64,000 nt of DNA. Origin: Methylococcus sp. Mc7 (GTDB lineage Bacteria > Pseudomonadota > Gammaproteobacteria > Methylococcales > Methylococcaceae). Under the pieces are notes generated by a model. The model saw only the letters and a program-made list of their open reading frames with translations. It did not search any database and had not been told where the DNA came from. Below are positions 17,909 through 29,783 of the stretch, in pieces. The stretch's first letter is position 1. Every line of letters starts with the position of its first letter. Made by a program: the position numbers and the translations under genes. The DNA is taken from positions 124,001 through 188,000 of the forward strand of contig NZ_CP079095.1 of the NCBI RefSeq assembly GCF_019285515.1. Direction: 5' to 3'.

Positions 17909-18380
17909 GGACGGATCCATCGTCACCGATACCTGGCACCACCTGGCCGACGACGAGCCGGTGAGTGCGGCCCCCTGCACCGTCTCGCTCGCACGCTGGA
18001 ACCGGGAGAAAAACGAACTGGCTGCCCATGGCGGCGCCTTGGGGCTGCGGGTCGGGGGAGACGACCGCGTGGAAGATTTCGCCGGGCAACTCGACCAGTT
18101 CCCGCTGGTCGTGGTGGAGTTCCCCAGCATGGTCGACGGCCGTGGCTTTTCCATCGCCAGGCTGCTGAGGGAGCGCTACGGCTACCGGGGCGAACTCAGG
18201 GCGCGCGGGGCCATCATCCCGGACCAGGTGTTCTATCTCCGGCGCGTGGGATTCAACGCCTTTGAATTCACACACGATGCGAACCTGGAAACCGCACTGC
18301 CCCTGCTCAGCGAATTCAGCGTGACTTACCAGGCCGCGATAGATGAACCGCTGCCGATTTATCGGCGTTGCGCCAGATGA
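17895..18380 (+). CDS. DUF934 protein paired with sulfite reductase
   Basis: A 161-residue member of DUF934, found next to CysI-type hemoproteins and thought to help sulfite reduction. Family segments are VVVEFPSMVDGRGFSIARLLRERYGY and IIPDQVFYLRRVGFNAFE. It overlaps the reductase gene by 14 bases, so they are translated together. The exact biochemical role is not established; no cysteine cluster or cofactor motif is visible. Confidence 0.85.
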   Translation: MPIIKDGSIVTDTWHHLADDEPVSAAPCTVSLARWNREKNELAAHGGALGLRVGGDDRVEDFAGQLDQFPLVVVEFPSMVDGRGFSIARLLRERYGYRGELRARGAIIPDQVFYLRRVGFNAFEFTHDANLETALPLLSEFSVTYQAAIDEPLPIYRRCAR

Positions 18381-18389
18381 ATTGGAAAC

Positions 18390-18424
18390 TCCGGCCGCGT
18401 CGCCACTCAGGGCGGCGCGCCGGA
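18390..18424. terminator. Long hairpin between DUF934 gene and fimV
   Basis: TCCGGC...GCCGGA encloses a second paired block (GCGTCGCC / GGCGGCGC, one G-T pair), giving about 14 paired bases with one bulge. It fills the 57-base gap between converging genes. No T-run follows, so termination may be weak or assisted. Confidence 0.4.
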
Positions 18425-18437
18425 ACCGGGACGAAAT

Positions 18438-20963
18438 TCAAGACACCGTTCCAGCGGGGTCCTGCGTCCCGGTCACCCGATCCATGAGTACGCGGGCTTC
18501 GGCCTTCTGGCGGTCGCTCCCCGCGGCGAGGATATCCTCGAGCAGCTCGCGTGCCGAATCGGCATCGCCCATGTCGACGTATGCCTTGCTCAGGTCGAGC
18601 TTGGTCTCGAGCGGATCCATGTCGGTGATGTCTGCGTACGGATCCGTATCTTCCCGTATCAGGCCTGGTGTACCGAAACCGGGCTCGCCGGCGGTTCCCG
18701 CGTGCCGCGCGGCTGGGACCGCTTCGATCTCGATGGTGATCGGCGATTCCGACACGAGGCCCGACCTCTCCTCGGCCCGAGGTTTCCCGGCACTGTCGCC
18801 AAGGCTTTCGAGTTCCGCCAGCAGCGACTCGAGAGACTCCCCCGACTGAACCGCCGTACCGGCATACGGTTCCGGTTCGTAAGCGATGAGATTGCCGGCG
18901 TCATGGACGACCTCGGGCTCGTCCTTCGCCTTCCCGCCCGGTGCCGCCGTATCCAGTCCGCTGAGCTCGAACTCGAGGGGCGCTACCTCCTCGGCTGCAA
19001 CTTCCGCCATCTCGGGGCGTGCGGTGCCGCCGAGGGAGTCCGCCTCGCGAGAATCCGGGAGGGCCTCCTCAGCGGACGGAGGCGGCAGCGGTAGCTCTGG
19101 AGCCGGCTCACCGACAACCTGCTGGAGCGGGGGCGGCGCGGCAGATGCCGCCTCCGGAAGAGTGTCCGGAGCATCCGCCTGGGCGGGAGATTTCAGCCGC
19201 AACTTCAGACTCATGCGGGAAACCTCTCCCCACAGCTCCGGCCGCGTCTCACGCCAGCCCGACACATCTTCCGCCAGTTCCTCGAACGCCTGGTATTTCC
19301 CGCCCAGGTACAGGATCTCGAGCAGTTTCAGGTGAAAGTCCTCGCGTTCGGGATGTGCCGCGACGGCTGCCCGCATCAGTTGCTCGGCCTGGGCATGTTT
19401 TCCGTTGGCCAGAAAGGCATCGGTCTCGGCGATCGGATCGACCGGCTCCCCGGAATCCACGGCTTTGGCCGCGTTGCGGTACGACTCCAGGCTGCGGACA
19501 CCCGCGGAAGGAACGGTCCGCCCCCCGGCCGGTTCCTTTTTGCCGGCCATCAGCATATCGAGACTCGAAGGCAGCCCCAGGCCAAAGGTGAACAGCCGCC
19601 GCTTCCGGTTCGCCCACCAGGCCAGCGCCGCCGCGAGCGTGATGGCGCCGAAACCGACTCCCCAAAGCCAGGCGCCGTTCGCAGGCTCTTCCTCCGGCTG
19701 CGCGGTTGCCTCTGCCGGAGGCTGAATCGCCACGGTCACCACCGGCGCGCCGGCAGCGGTTTCCGCGACAGGAGACGGCTCCGGCGACGGCATGGCGCTT
19801 GCGGCGGGAGAAGCCGCGGCCGGTAAAACGCCGGCGGCCGTTCCGGCAGCCGGGGCTACGGGCTGCATCGCCGCGATCTGCTGCTCCCTCAGTTCGAGGA
19901 GTTTCTGAAGGGTCGAAAGCTGCTGTTCGAGCGCGCCCAATCGGACGCGAATTTCTTCATTTTCCTGGCGAAGGCTTTCGGCGACCTCCAGGGCGAGGTC
20001 TTCCTTGCCGCCGGTTCTGCCGGCCTGCCCCTTGCTGCCGGGAGCGAGAAGTTTGAGCCGGGAGCCTCGGGCCGCTGCCTCCCCCCCTTCCGGCAGCGGG
20101 ACGGGAGCGGAAGCCGCCGGGGGACGCTCGGACGCCACCCCGGCCGCCTCCTCCGGACTTCCCCGGCGCGCCGCCGCCCGCAGCTCCCGCCACTCCCTGG
20201 CGGCTTCGGCCGGCTGCCGTTCCGCCAGCACCCCGCGCGGAGGGATGTTCAACGTGACTCCGCGCCTGAGGGCGTTGACGTTGCCCCCGATGAATGCATC
20301 CGGATTGGCGCGGTAGATGCCGACCTTGACTTGTTCCGGCGTGAGGTCGCCGTCGGCGTTGACGGCCCTGGCAATGGAAGACAGCGTGTCGCGGCGCCTT
20401 ATGGGGCCATATTCCGAGACGTCCTCGGCAGGCTTCGGACGGCGCGCATCGGGGGAGGGCGGACTGTCCGCGAAATAAGGCGAACGCGGCGCGGGGGCGC
20501 GCCGGTATTGGGAAGAGGGCTCCGCCTGGCCGGCAGGACTCAGGCCGGGAAGGACCTGGGCCGGCGGATCGACCAGCACGGTGAATTCCTTGACGACCCG
20601 CCCATCCGGCCAATTCACTTCCATGAGAAAACTCAGGAACGGATCGCGGACGGGTTCGCGGGAACTGATCCGGATCACGCAGTTCCCGTCCGCGCGCCGC
20701 TCCGGCTGAAACCGCAGGCTCGACAGGAACTGCTGACGCTCGATGCCGGCCTGGGCAAAAACCTCCGGCGGAGCCAGCATTACCTTGATGTCGTCGAGTT
20801 TCTCGTCCGAAACGACGAGGGGCACCTCCGCCTTGAGCGTCTGGTTGAGGGCGGACTGCAGCCTGAGCTCCCCGACCCCCAGGGCGTGGGAGCCGGGCGA
20901 CATGAAGATGCCGATGAGCGCCAGGGTCCGACGCGCGAATCTGATCCTTTCCGCTCTGTACAC
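18438..20963 (-). CDS. fimV: FimV-like polar/pilus assembly protein
   Basis: An 841-residue inner-membrane protein of the FimV family, which organises cell-pole complexes and supports type IV pili and type II secretion in Pseudomonas. Order: signal/N-terminal FimV domain (HALGVGELRLQSALNQTLKAEVPL), Pro-rich linker, LysM-like segment (RRDTLSSIARAVN...GVTLNIPP), coiled coil (LRQENEEIRVRLGALEQQLSTLQKLLELREQQI), one membrane span (WLWGVGFGAITLAAALAWW), acidic region, and the C-terminal TPR-like FimV domain (TKLDLSKAYVDMGDADSARELLEDIL). It follows asd, as in Pseudomonas, but truA, the usual next gene, is absent here. Confidence 0.86.
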   Translation of the reverse strand: MYRAERIRFARRTLALIGIFMSPGSHALGVGELRLQSALNQTLKAEVPLVVSDEKLDDIKVMLAPPEVFAQAGIERQQFLSSLRFQPERRADGNCVIRISSREPVRDPFLSFLMEVNWPDGRVVKEFTVLVDPPAQVLPGLSPAGQAEPSSQYRRAPAPRSPYFADSPPSPDARRPKPAEDVSEYGPIRRRDTLSSIARAVNADGDLTPEQVKVGIYRANPDAFIGGNVNALRRGVTLNIPPRGVLAERQPAEAAREWRELRAAARRGSPEEAAGVASERPPAASAPVPLPEGGEAAARGSRLKLLAPGSKGQAGRTGGKEDLALEVAESLRQENEEIRVRLGALEQQLSTLQKLLELREQQIAAMQPVAPAAGTAAGVLPAAASPAASAMPSPEPSPVAETAAGAPVVTVAIQPPAEATAQPEEEPANGAWLWGVGFGAITLAAALAWWANRKRRLFTFGLGLPSSLDMLMAGKKEPAGGRTVPSAGVRSLESYRNAAKAVDSGEPVDPIAETDAFLANGKHAQAEQLMRAAVAAHPEREDFHLKLLEILYLGGKYQAFEELAEDVSGWRETRPELWGEVSRMSLKLRLKSPAQADAPDTLPEAASAAPPPLQQVVGEPAPELPLPPPSAEEALPDSREADSLGGTARPEMAEVAAEEVAPLEFELSGLDTAAPGGKAKDEPEVVHDAGNLIAYEPEPYAGTAVQSGESLESLLAELESLGDSAGKPRAEERSGLVSESPITIEIEAVPAARHAGTAGEPGFGTPGLIREDTDPYADITDMDPLETKLDLSKAYVDMGDADSARELLEDILAAGSDRQKAEARVLMDRVTGTQDPAGTVS

Positions 20964-20999
20964 CGCGAGTCTTCAGCCGGAATTATAAAAAATACGGAG

Positions 21000-22022
<1,023 letters not shown>

Positions 22023-22064
22023 GGCTCTAACTCGATGCAGTAGAAACTCGCGTAGCGAATCCGG

Positions 22065-22099
22065 CTCACCCTCTCCCTTTGGGAGAGGGATGGGGTGAG
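22065..22099. repeat. REP-like palindromic element between leuB and asd
   Basis: CCCTCTCCC-TTT-GGGAGAGGG is a perfect 9-bp stem with a 3-base loop (22069-22089), flanked by outer CTCAC / GTGAG. This composition (CTCTCCC...GGGAGAGGG...GGGGTGAGG) is typical of the dispersed palindromes common in GC-rich gammaproteobacteria. No second copy was noticed in the window. Inside an operon it could slow RNA decay or set the leuB:asd ratio. Confidence 0.65.
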
Positions 22100-22108
22100 G
22101 GAAAACAT

Positions 22109-23191
22109 TCAGGCGGCGCGCAACGCAGCGACGATCGCATCGCCCATCGCGGCGGTGCCGACCTTGGCGGTGCCTGCCGAGGCGATGTCGGCGGTGCGGC
22201 AGCCCTGGTCCAGCGCCGTCTGCACCGCCTTCTCTATCCGTTCCGCAGAAGCCGCGTCGTCGAAGCTGTAGCGCAGCATCATGGCCAGCGACAGGATGGT
22301 GGCGATCGGATTGGCGATGCCGCGGCCGGCGATGTCCGGCGCGGAGCCGTGGATGGGCTCGTACATGCCCTTGCCGTCCTTGTCCAGAGAGGCCGAGGGC
22401 AGCATGCCGATCGAGCCGGTCAGCATGGCGGCGCAGTCGGACAGGATGTCGCCGAACATGTTGTCGGTCAGCATCACGTCGAACTGCTTAGGTGCGCGCA
22501 CCAGTTGCATGGAGGCGTTGTCGACGTACATGTGGCTCAAGGCGACGTCCGGATACTCCTTGCCGACCTCGGTCACCACCTCGCGCCACAGCTCGGTGCA
22601 CTCCAGCACGTTGGCCTTGTCGATGCTGCACAGGCGCTGGTTGCGTTTCTGGGCGATCCGGAATGCGCTGTGGGCGATGCGGCGGATCTCCGATTCGCTG
22701 TACACCAGGGTGTTGTAGCCTTCGCGCTCGCCCTGCTCGTTGATGCGGCGGCCGCGCGGCTTGCCGAAATAGATGCCGCCGGTCAGCTCGCGCACGATCA
22801 TGATGTCGAGGCCGGAGACCACCTCGGGCTTGAGGGTCGAGGCCGAGACCAGCTGCGGATAGAGCACCGCCGGGCGCAGATTGGAAAACAGTTCCAGTTC
22901 GGAACGCAGACCCAAGAGGCCCCGCTCCGGCCGCAGCGAATAGTCCAGCGGCTCCCACTTGGGTCCGCCGACCGCGCCGAGCAGGATCGAATCGGCAGCC
23001 CGGCACAGGTCCAGGGTTTCCTTGGGGAACGGCGTGCCGTGCGCATCGTAGGCCGCGCCGCCGATCAGCGCGTGCTCGGTTTCGACCGCCAGGCCGAAAT
23101 CGGTGCGCAGGCAGTCCAAGACCTTCAAGGCCTCGGCGACGATTTCCGGTCCGATGCCGTCACCGGGTAAAACAGCGATTTTGATAGTCAT
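22109..23191 (-). CDS. leuB: 3-isopropylmalate dehydrogenase
   Basis: A 360-residue NAD-dependent decarboxylating dehydrogenase of leucine synthesis. It begins [17 protein letters not shown]. The substrate-binding block is visible ([14 protein letters not shown]), the metal-binding aspartates lie in [28 protein letters not shown], and [20 protein letters not shown] is the NAD-adenosine loop. A longer open frame (to 23860) exists upstream, but the ATG at 23191 is the natural start. leuD ends 26 bases before it. Confidence 0.95.
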   Translation of the reverse strand: MTIKIAVLPGDGIGPEIVAEALKVLDCLRTDFGLAVETEHALIGGAAYDAHGTPFPKETLDLCRAADSILLGAVGGPKWEPLDYSLRPERGLLGLRSELELFSNLRPAVLYPQLVSASTLKPEVVSGLDIMIVRELTGGIYFGKPRGRRINEQGEREGYNTLVYSESEIRRIAHSAFRIAQKRNQRLCSIDKANVLECTELWREVVTEVGKEYPDVALSHMYVDNASMQLVRAPKQFDVMLTDNMFGDILSDCAAMLTGSIGMLPSASLDKDGKGMYEPIHGSAPDIAGRGIANPIATILSLAMMLRYSFDDAASAERIEKAVQTALDQGCRTADIASAGTAKVGTAAMGDAIVAALRAA

Positions 23192-23217
23192 TGCAGCGTA
23201 TTCCCAATAACGCGGTG

Positions 23218-23856
23218 TCAGGGTACGGCGAACAGCCACGGCGCGGACTCGCGCCGGGCGGCTTCGTAGGCGCGGATGGCCTCGGCATGCTGCAGGGTCA
23301 GGCCGATGTCGTCCAGGCCGTTGAGCAAGCGATGCTTGCGGGAGGCGTCCACGTCGAAATGGAAGGTTTCGCCGAACGGCGTCGCCACGGTCTGCGCCTC
23401 CAGGTCGACGGTCAGCTCGAAACCGGGACCGGCTTCCGCGAACAAGCGGTCCACCTTGGTCTCGTCGAGCACGATGGGCAGGATGCCGTTCTTGAAGCAG
23501 TTGTTGTAGAAGATGTCGGCGAAACTCGGCGCGATGATGGCGCGAAAGCCGTAATCCTCCAGCGCCCAGGGCGCGTGCTCGCGCGAGGAGCCACAGCCGA
23601 AGTTCTTGCGGGCCAGCAATATCCTGGCGCCGACATAGCACGGCAGATTGAGCACGAACTCCGGGTTGAGCGGGCGGTTGCTGCAATCCATGTCCGGCTC
23701 GCCACGGTCCAGGTAGCGCCATTCGTCGAACAGATAGGGGCCGAACCCGCTGCGGCGGATGGATTTCAGAAACTGCTTGGGAATGATGGCGTCGGTGTCG
23801 ACGTTCGCGCGATCCAGCGGCACGACCTTCGAGGTGATCTTCTTGAAAGGCTTCAT
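23218..23856 (-). CDS. leuD: 3-isopropylmalate dehydratase small subunit
   Basis: A 212-residue swivel-domain subunit that joins LeuC to isomerise 2- to 3-isopropylmalate. [20 protein letters not shown] and [13 protein letters not shown] are the family signature and substrate loop. The ATG at 23856 overlaps the last four bases of leuC (ATGA-type coupling), so equal synthesis of the two subunits is expected. Confidence 0.95.
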   Translation of the reverse strand: MKPFKKITSKVVPLDRANVDTDAIIPKQFLKSIRRSGFGPYLFDEWRYLDRGEPDMDCSNRPLNPEFVLNLPCYVGARILLARKNFGCGSSREHAPWALEDYGFRAIIAPSFADIFYNNCFKNGILPIVLDETKVDRLFAEAGPGFELTVDLEAQTVATPFGETFHFDVDASRKHRLLNGLDDIGLTLQHAEAIRAYEAARRESAPWLFAVP

Positions 23857-25259
23857 GCACGCCCTCCTTCGGTAATGTCGACGAAATGCCCGTGAATGGC
23901 CGCCGCGGCCGCCATGGCCGGACTCACCAGATGGGTGCGCCCGCCGTAGCCCTGGCGTCCCTCGAAATTCCGGTTGGAGGTCGAGGCGCAGCGCTCGCCG
24001 GGTTCCAGCCGGTCGGCGTTCATCGCCAGGCACATGGAACAGCCTGGATCGCGCCACTCGAAACCGGCATCGATGAAAACCTTGTCCAGCCCCTCCTGCT
24101 CCGCCTGCCGCTTGACCAGGCCGGAGCCGGGCACCACCAGCGCCTGCTTGACGGTGACCTTATGGCCACGGGCGACTTCCGCCGCCGCGCGCAGGTCCTC
24201 GATCCGCGCATTGGTGCAGGAGCCGATGAACACCCGGTCGACCCGGATCGCCTCGATCGGCGTGCCCGGTTGGAGATCCATGTACTGCAGCGCCCGCTCC
24301 ATGCTTTCGCGCCGCACCGGATCCGTTTCCGCCGCCGGGTCGGGCACCTTGGCATCCACCGGCACGACCTGCTCCGGCGAGGTTCCCCAGGTCACCTGCG
24401 GCTTGATGCTGGCGGCATCGATCTCGACGGTCTTGTCGAACACGGCATCGGGATCGCTGTGGAGGTCCTTCCAAGCCTCGACCGCGCGCTCCCACAGCGC
24501 GCCCGCCGGAGCGAACGGCCGGCCCTCGAGGTAGTCGAACGTCACCTCGTCCACCGCCACCAGGCCGGCGCGTGCGCCCGCCTCGATCGCCATGTTGCAG
24601 ACCGTCATCCGGCCTTCCATCGACAAGCCGCGGATGGCCTCGCCGGCGAATTCGATGGTATAGCCGGTGCCGCCGGCGGTTCCGATACGCCCGATGACCG
24701 CCAGCACCAGGTCTTTCGCCGTCACGCCCGGCGCCAGCTTGCCGTCGACGCGCACAAGCATGTTCTTCGCTTTGCGCTGCACCAGGCATTGTGTGGCCAG
24801 CACGTGCTCGACCTCGGAAGTGCCGATCCCGAAGGCGAGCGCCCCGAAAGCGCCGTGAGTCGACGTATGCGAGTCGCCGCAAACGATGGTCATGCCCGGC
24901 AGGGTCGCGCCCTGCTCGGGACCGATCACGTGCACGATGCCCTGGCGCACGTCGTCCATCGCGAATTCGATGATGCCGAAATCGGCGCAGTTCTTGTCCA
25001 GGGTTTCCACCTGCAGGCGCGATACCGGATCGGCGATGCCCCGGTCGCGATCGGCGGTCGGCACGTTGTGGTCGGCCACCGCAAGGTTGGCATCCACCCG
25101 CCAGGGTTCGCGCCCCGCCATCCGCAGCCCCTCGAAAGCCTGGGGCGAGGTCACCTCGTGAATCAGATGGCGGTCGATATAGATCAGGCACGATCCGTCC
25201 GCATCGGCATGCACGACGTGATCGTCCCACAGTTTGTCGTAAAGGGTTTTTCCGCTCAT
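23853..25259 (-). CDS. leuC: 3-isopropylmalate dehydratase large subunit
   Basis: A 468-residue aconitase-family subunit carrying a [4Fe-4S] cluster. [23 protein letters not shown] and [11 protein letters not shown] supply the cluster cysteines. The N-terminus ([13 protein letters not shown]) is typical. It is the first leu gene; adk lies 34 bases upstream on the same strand and may share a transcript. No leader peptide rich in leucine codons was seen in that small gap. Confidence 0.95.
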   Translation of the reverse strand: MSGKTLYDKLWDDHVVHADADGSCLIYIDRHLIHEVTSPQAFEGLRMAGREPWRVDANLAVADHNVPTADRDRGIADPVSRLQVETLDKNCADFGIIEFAMDDVRQGIVHVIGPEQGATLPGMTIVCGDSHTSTHGAFGALAFGIGTSEVEHVLATQCLVQRKAKNMLVRVDGKLAPGVTAKDLVLAVIGRIGTAGGTGYTIEFAGEAIRGLSMEGRMTVCNMAIEAGARAGLVAVDEVTFDYLEGRPFAPAGALWERAVEAWKDLHSDPDAVFDKTVEIDAASIKPQVTWGTSPEQVVPVDAKVPDPAAETDPVRRESMERALQYMDLQPGTPIEAIRVDRVFIGSCTNARIEDLRAAAEVARGHKVTVKQALVVPGSGLVKRQAEQEGLDKVFIDAGFEWRDPGCSMCLAMNADRLEPGERCASTSNRNFEGRQGYGGRTHLVSPAMAAAAAIHGHFVDITEGGRA

Positions 25260-25293
25260 GGCTTCAAGATGGAAAGATGGATCCGGCGGCCCC

Positions 25294-26285
<992 letters not shown>

Positions 26286-27002
26286 CTAGCCGGCGTTTTG
26301 CAAAGCAAACTCCCAATTGAGCAGCTTGTCGAGAACCGCATTCACATAATCGGCGCGGCGGTTCTGATAGTCCAGATAATAGGCGTGCTCCCACACGTCG
26401 ATTGCCAGCAAAGGCTTTGTTCCGGACGCCAATGGAGTATCGGCATTGGCCGTCTTGATAATCTCTAGCTTGTCGCCATTGAGAACGAGCCAAGCCCAAC
26501 CACTTCCGAACTGTGAAACCGCCGCATTCGCAATTTCCTTCTTGCAAACATCGACGCTCCCGAATGAAGCTTCGATTTTCCGCTTAAGTGCCGCCGGCGG
26601 CTCGCCGCCGCCTTTAGCCCGCAGGCTTTTCCAATAGAACGTATGGTTCCAGACCTGAGCGGCGTTATTGAAAACCAGAGCCTTGTCCGCCTTCCCCGCA
26701 GTATCGGTAATAATTTTCTCCAAGGGAGCATCGGCATACTCCGTTCCCGCAACAAGCTTGTTCAGGTTATCCACATAACCCTTGTGATGTTTCCCATAGT
26801 GGAACCCCACCGTCTTGGCTGAAATCACCGGCGCCAAGGCGTTCTCGGCGTAAGGCAACGGCGGCAAGGAATGGGGAGACGCAGCCTTCGAAGCCCGGGG
26901 AAATCCGCCTATTGCCAACCAGGCAACAGTTCCCGCGGATGCAATAAGAAAGCCGCGACGGCTGTGTACAATCGATGAATCGCGCACATGACTCTCTCTC
27001 AT
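26286..27002 (-). CDS. sodB: Iron superoxide dismutase with Tat signal peptide
   Basis: A 238-residue Fe/Mn superoxide dismutase with an N-terminal extension. Residues 14-19 read SRRGFL, a twin-arginine motif, followed by a hydrophobic stretch and a SKA-A cleavage-like site near residue 40. The mature part starts [14 protein letters not shown]. Metal ligands are H68 (in FHYGKHH), H120, D202 and H206 (DVWEHAYY). Q116 in NNAAQVWNH is the iron-type glutamine. Export would place it in the periplasm, unlike E. coli cytoplasmic SodB. Base composition here is lower in G+C than the flanking core genes. Confidence 0.9.
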   Translation of the reverse strand: MRESHVRDSSIVHSRRGFLIASAGTVAWLAIGGFPRASKAASPHSLPPLPYAENALAPVISAKTVGFHYGKHHKGYVDNLNKLVAGTEYADAPLEKIITDTAGKADKALVFNNAAQVWNHTFYWKSLRAKGGGEPPAALKRKIEASFGSVDVCKKEIANAAVSQFGSGWAWLVLNGDKLEIIKTANADTPLASGTKPLLAIDVWEHAYYLDYQNRRADYVNAVLDKLLNWEFALQNAG

Positions 27003-27059
27003 ATCTGCACCTATGGGTTTGGTGGAAGAATAGAACCATCCTTGTCACCGCAAGCCTAT

Positions 27060-27401
27060 TCAGGCTTTCTTGACAAACTCCGATTTCAGGCCCATCGCGC
27101 CAATACCGTCGATCTTGCAATCGATGTCGTGGTCGCCGTCGACCAGACGAATGTTCTTGACTTTGGTGCCCACTTTAACCACCGATGATGAGCCTTTGAT
27201 TTTCAAATCCTTGATCACCGTCACGCTGTCCCCGTCTTTCAGAACGTTGCCGTAAGCGTCTTTCACCACCTTGCCGGCTTCCGCGCTCTCGGGAGCCGCG
27301 GCCGTTGCCCATTCGTACCCGCATTCTGGACAGATGAACATTTCGCCGTCTTCATAGGTGAATTCAGAATTGCATTGTGGGCACGGCGGGAAATTGCTCA
27401 T
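27060..27401 (-). CDS. yjdM: YjdM/PhnA-family zinc-ribbon protein
   Basis: A 113-residue protein. The N-terminal zinc ribbon has [25 protein letters not shown], and the C-terminal domain ([25 protein letters not shown]) is the PhnA-like fold. The family was once linked to alkylphosphonate use (PhnA), but that link is weak and the true role is unknown. It lies 57 bases before the superoxide dismutase on the same strand and could be cotranscribed with it. Confidence 0.9.
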   Translation of the reverse strand: MSNFPPCPQCNSEFTYEDGEMFICPECGYEWATAAAPESAEAGKVVKDAYGNVLKDGDSVTVIKDLKIKGSSSVVKVGTKVKNIRLVDGDHDIDCKIDGIGAMGLKSEFVKKA

Positions 27402-28031
27402 ACGATACCTTTGACGTTGGCAAAAAAGTGGGCGGAATCTACACGACCGCCAAGGGCGAAGTCAAAGGCACTGGACGGAATGCGACCTCACCCGAGGTGA
27501 TCGGCCTCTCGCCACAGGCTGCCTGAAACGGGCGCATCGGGGAGACTCCAGTCCTTCCGGCTCGGCGGGCCGTAGCGGTGCTCGGCCAGGCGTCGGGTAA
27601 GCAGGCGATTACATAAAACTGACATTCCGCACACATTCAGGATACAACTGCATGTTGAACTATTCATCGTGGATCAGCCGCCACGCCCAGGTGCTGGCGA
27701 CTATTCATGGTTCATCATCTCCCATTCTCCGGCGGCCGGCATCGTGTCCCCTCAATGCCGGTCGCCACCTTTTTGCGGGCACCGCGGCTGCATTCAGCGC
27801 AGTCTTTGCCCCGATTCGAAATCGTCTTTCGGACCAAAAAGGCCCGGCGATCTTCACGACTCCGGGCGACTCGTCAGCGACATGAGCCACATCGGTCTTC
27901 TTCGAGATCGCCAACCGCTGGCATTCCAGACGCCCCACGCACTGCTCCACCCGCGACTGCGAAAGCCGCTCCCGGCTGTCGGCCTGAATCTTCCCGCCAG
28001 CCGAAACGCGTGCCTCACATTCTCGCAGGCG
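27402..28031. other. 630-base region without a recognisable gene
   Basis: Several overlapping short open frames occur on both strands (up to about 150 codons), but none shows family motifs and their composition does not favour one frame. No terminator, tRNA or repeat was seen. It may be decayed accessory DNA next to the truncated glycosyltransferase. Confidence 0.4.
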
Positions 28032-29360
28032 TCACGTCTGTATGATGGAAGGCGGCAGGCCATTGAGATGCCGTTGCCACATGGTTTCATACAACTTTTC
28101 GATATTCTTGGTATAAGTACCGATGTCGAATAAAGCAGTAGTCAGCCGGTTGGTGTCAAGCTTTGCTTTGATCTGTGACAACCGCTCCGGAGAGAAGGCC
28201 AGATCAAAAGCCAGGTCGTAATAACCTTCGATGTCAGTGGCAATGAGCTCCGGCAAGCCGACCGCCTGCAAAAGACTTCCAGCGACCCGCGAAGGAAACG
28301 TCGCTCCGGCGCGCGTCACGACGGGAACACCAGCCCATAATGCGTCGCTGGCCGTTGTGTGAGCGTTGTAGGGAAACGTATCCAGCACCAAGTCCGCCAA
28401 TGCCAGCCGCCCCAGGTGCTCACTTTGCGGTTTCTCCTCAGCAAAAACGAGGCGGTCGGGAGCGATGCCCCGTTTACAAGCCTCATTCCTGAGATTGCCT
28501 TCCGCCCTGCTGCTCTTCAGCAACCAAAGCACGCTGCCAGGAATGTTGGAGAGCAGTTTGCACCAAACATCGAAAACCTCCGGAGTAATCTTGTAAGCCT
28601 GGTTGAAGCAGCAGAACACAAATCCCTTCTCCGCCAGGCCGGCATCGGATCGTGTGGGACGAGCACCAATTGGGCAGCGGCGGCCATGAGGTTGATACGT
28701 ATCTGGCAGATACGCGAACTCCTCGCTGTAATCGGCCGCGCTCCCTGGCGGTGTAAGGAACGGATCGGTGATGATGTAGTCGCAGAAATCGCCGCCCAAG
28801 GTGCCGGGATAACCCAGATAATTCACCTGAATCGGCGCCGGCCGGAATGTGAGAATCATCGTGCGAGTATTGCTCGTATAACCTTTCAGATCGACCAGAA
28901 TGTCAATCCGATCCTCGTGGATCGTCTGCGCAGCTTCGGCGTCCGATAATTCCTGAATATCAGTGAAGCGGTCGAAGCATTTTTTGAGGCGCCCCCGCAT
29001 GTTTTTCCCGTCATCCGGACCATAAGAATACGCAAACACCTCGAAGCGGCCCCGGTCGTGGAATTCGAACAACTCCACCAATAGCAGCGACGTTGCATGG
29101 TCGTGGAAGTCACAGGATAGATATCCGAGGCGTATTTTTGCCTTGGCTGTCGGAAAGAACGCGAAGTCCAGATGCGATCTCTGCATCCTCGACGACTCGA
29201 TACGATCCTGCATCCACAGATCGGCGCATGATCGTTGCTCGCTTGCTTCCATCCCTGGCATTGACAGCAAATGAAATGGCGGAATCTTCCCTGCTTCTTT
29301 CCTGGTGATGACGTCGCGCATTTTGGTACGCCACTCGTCCAGACGATCCCATTCGCACAT
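28032..29360 (-). pseudogene. GT41 (SPINDLY/OGT-like) glycosyltransferase lacking its TPR region
   Basis: The 442 codons from the first plausible Met encode an OGT-type GT41 catalytic part: IRLGYLSCDFHDHAT, DILVDLKGYTSNTRT, PIQVNYLGYPGTLG, FVFCCFNQAYKITPEVFDVW and LVLDTFPYNAHTTASDALWAGVPVVT are clear. Such proteins normally carry N-terminal TPR repeats for substrate binding. Similarity begins just before this Met (KFYDLSRSMCEWDR), while the open frame above it (to 29783) is unlike TPRs. The 5' part has therefore been lost or replaced. The catalytic part is intact, so a short active enzyme is possible; a truncated relic seems likelier. Confidence 0.65.
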
Positions 29361-29464
29361 GCTCCGGCTCAGGTCATAAAATTTCAATTGCTTACCTGCT
29401 CTGCATCGATAGGGGGAACTGCCGCCTAAAAACAAAGGCCGTCCCGTTGCCGCCGGAAGGCCAG

Positions 29465-29716
29465 TTAAGCCCCCGGACAGAGGCCCAAGCGACCGTCGGT
29501 GCGCTTTGAGATCACGGTCAGCCGCGGCGCGGTCGACGTTCTGATGCGGGAATTCTGGCGGCACTCTGGGCAGGAATAAGCCTGCGCGCCCTGGTAGGCC
29601 TTTTGGGCATACACGATCGACCACGTGATCTCCACACGGAAGACACAACCACAATATCCACAAGTTTGCTGAAAGGCGCTCGTTGTTAAACAGCAGCCAG
29701 GGATAGGATCTTGCAT
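29465..29716 (-). CDS. Small putative zinc-ribbon protein
   Basis: An 83-residue frame with two CxxC knuckles: CGYCGCVF and CPECRQ, separated by ITWSIVYAQKAYQGAQAYS, a spacing typical of treble-clef or ribbon zinc sites. I do not recognise a named family. It sits 104 bases upstream of the truncated glycosyltransferase on the same strand, in a different frame from that gene's upstream extension. The tail after the second knuckle looks less ordered, so the 3' part may not be native. Confidence 0.45.
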   Translation of the reverse strand: MQDPIPGCCLTTSAFQQTCGYCGCVFRVEITWSIVYAQKAYQGAQAYSCPECRQNSRIRTSTAPRLTVISKRTDGRLGLCPGA

Positions 29717-29783
29717 GAGTTTTAGGCCTCGGAAAAAGGAAGTGATCGGACATGGCCGAGTTACCTCGACATTGGCAGTGCAC

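Noticed and set aside
22109-23860. A fused upstream extension of leuB (583 codons)
   Set aside because: The added N-terminal part is leuD read in the wrong frame; leuB begins at 23191.
27652-28133. Short overlapping frames before the glycosyltransferase
   Set aside because: Several frames compete, none has family motifs or a ribosome site.
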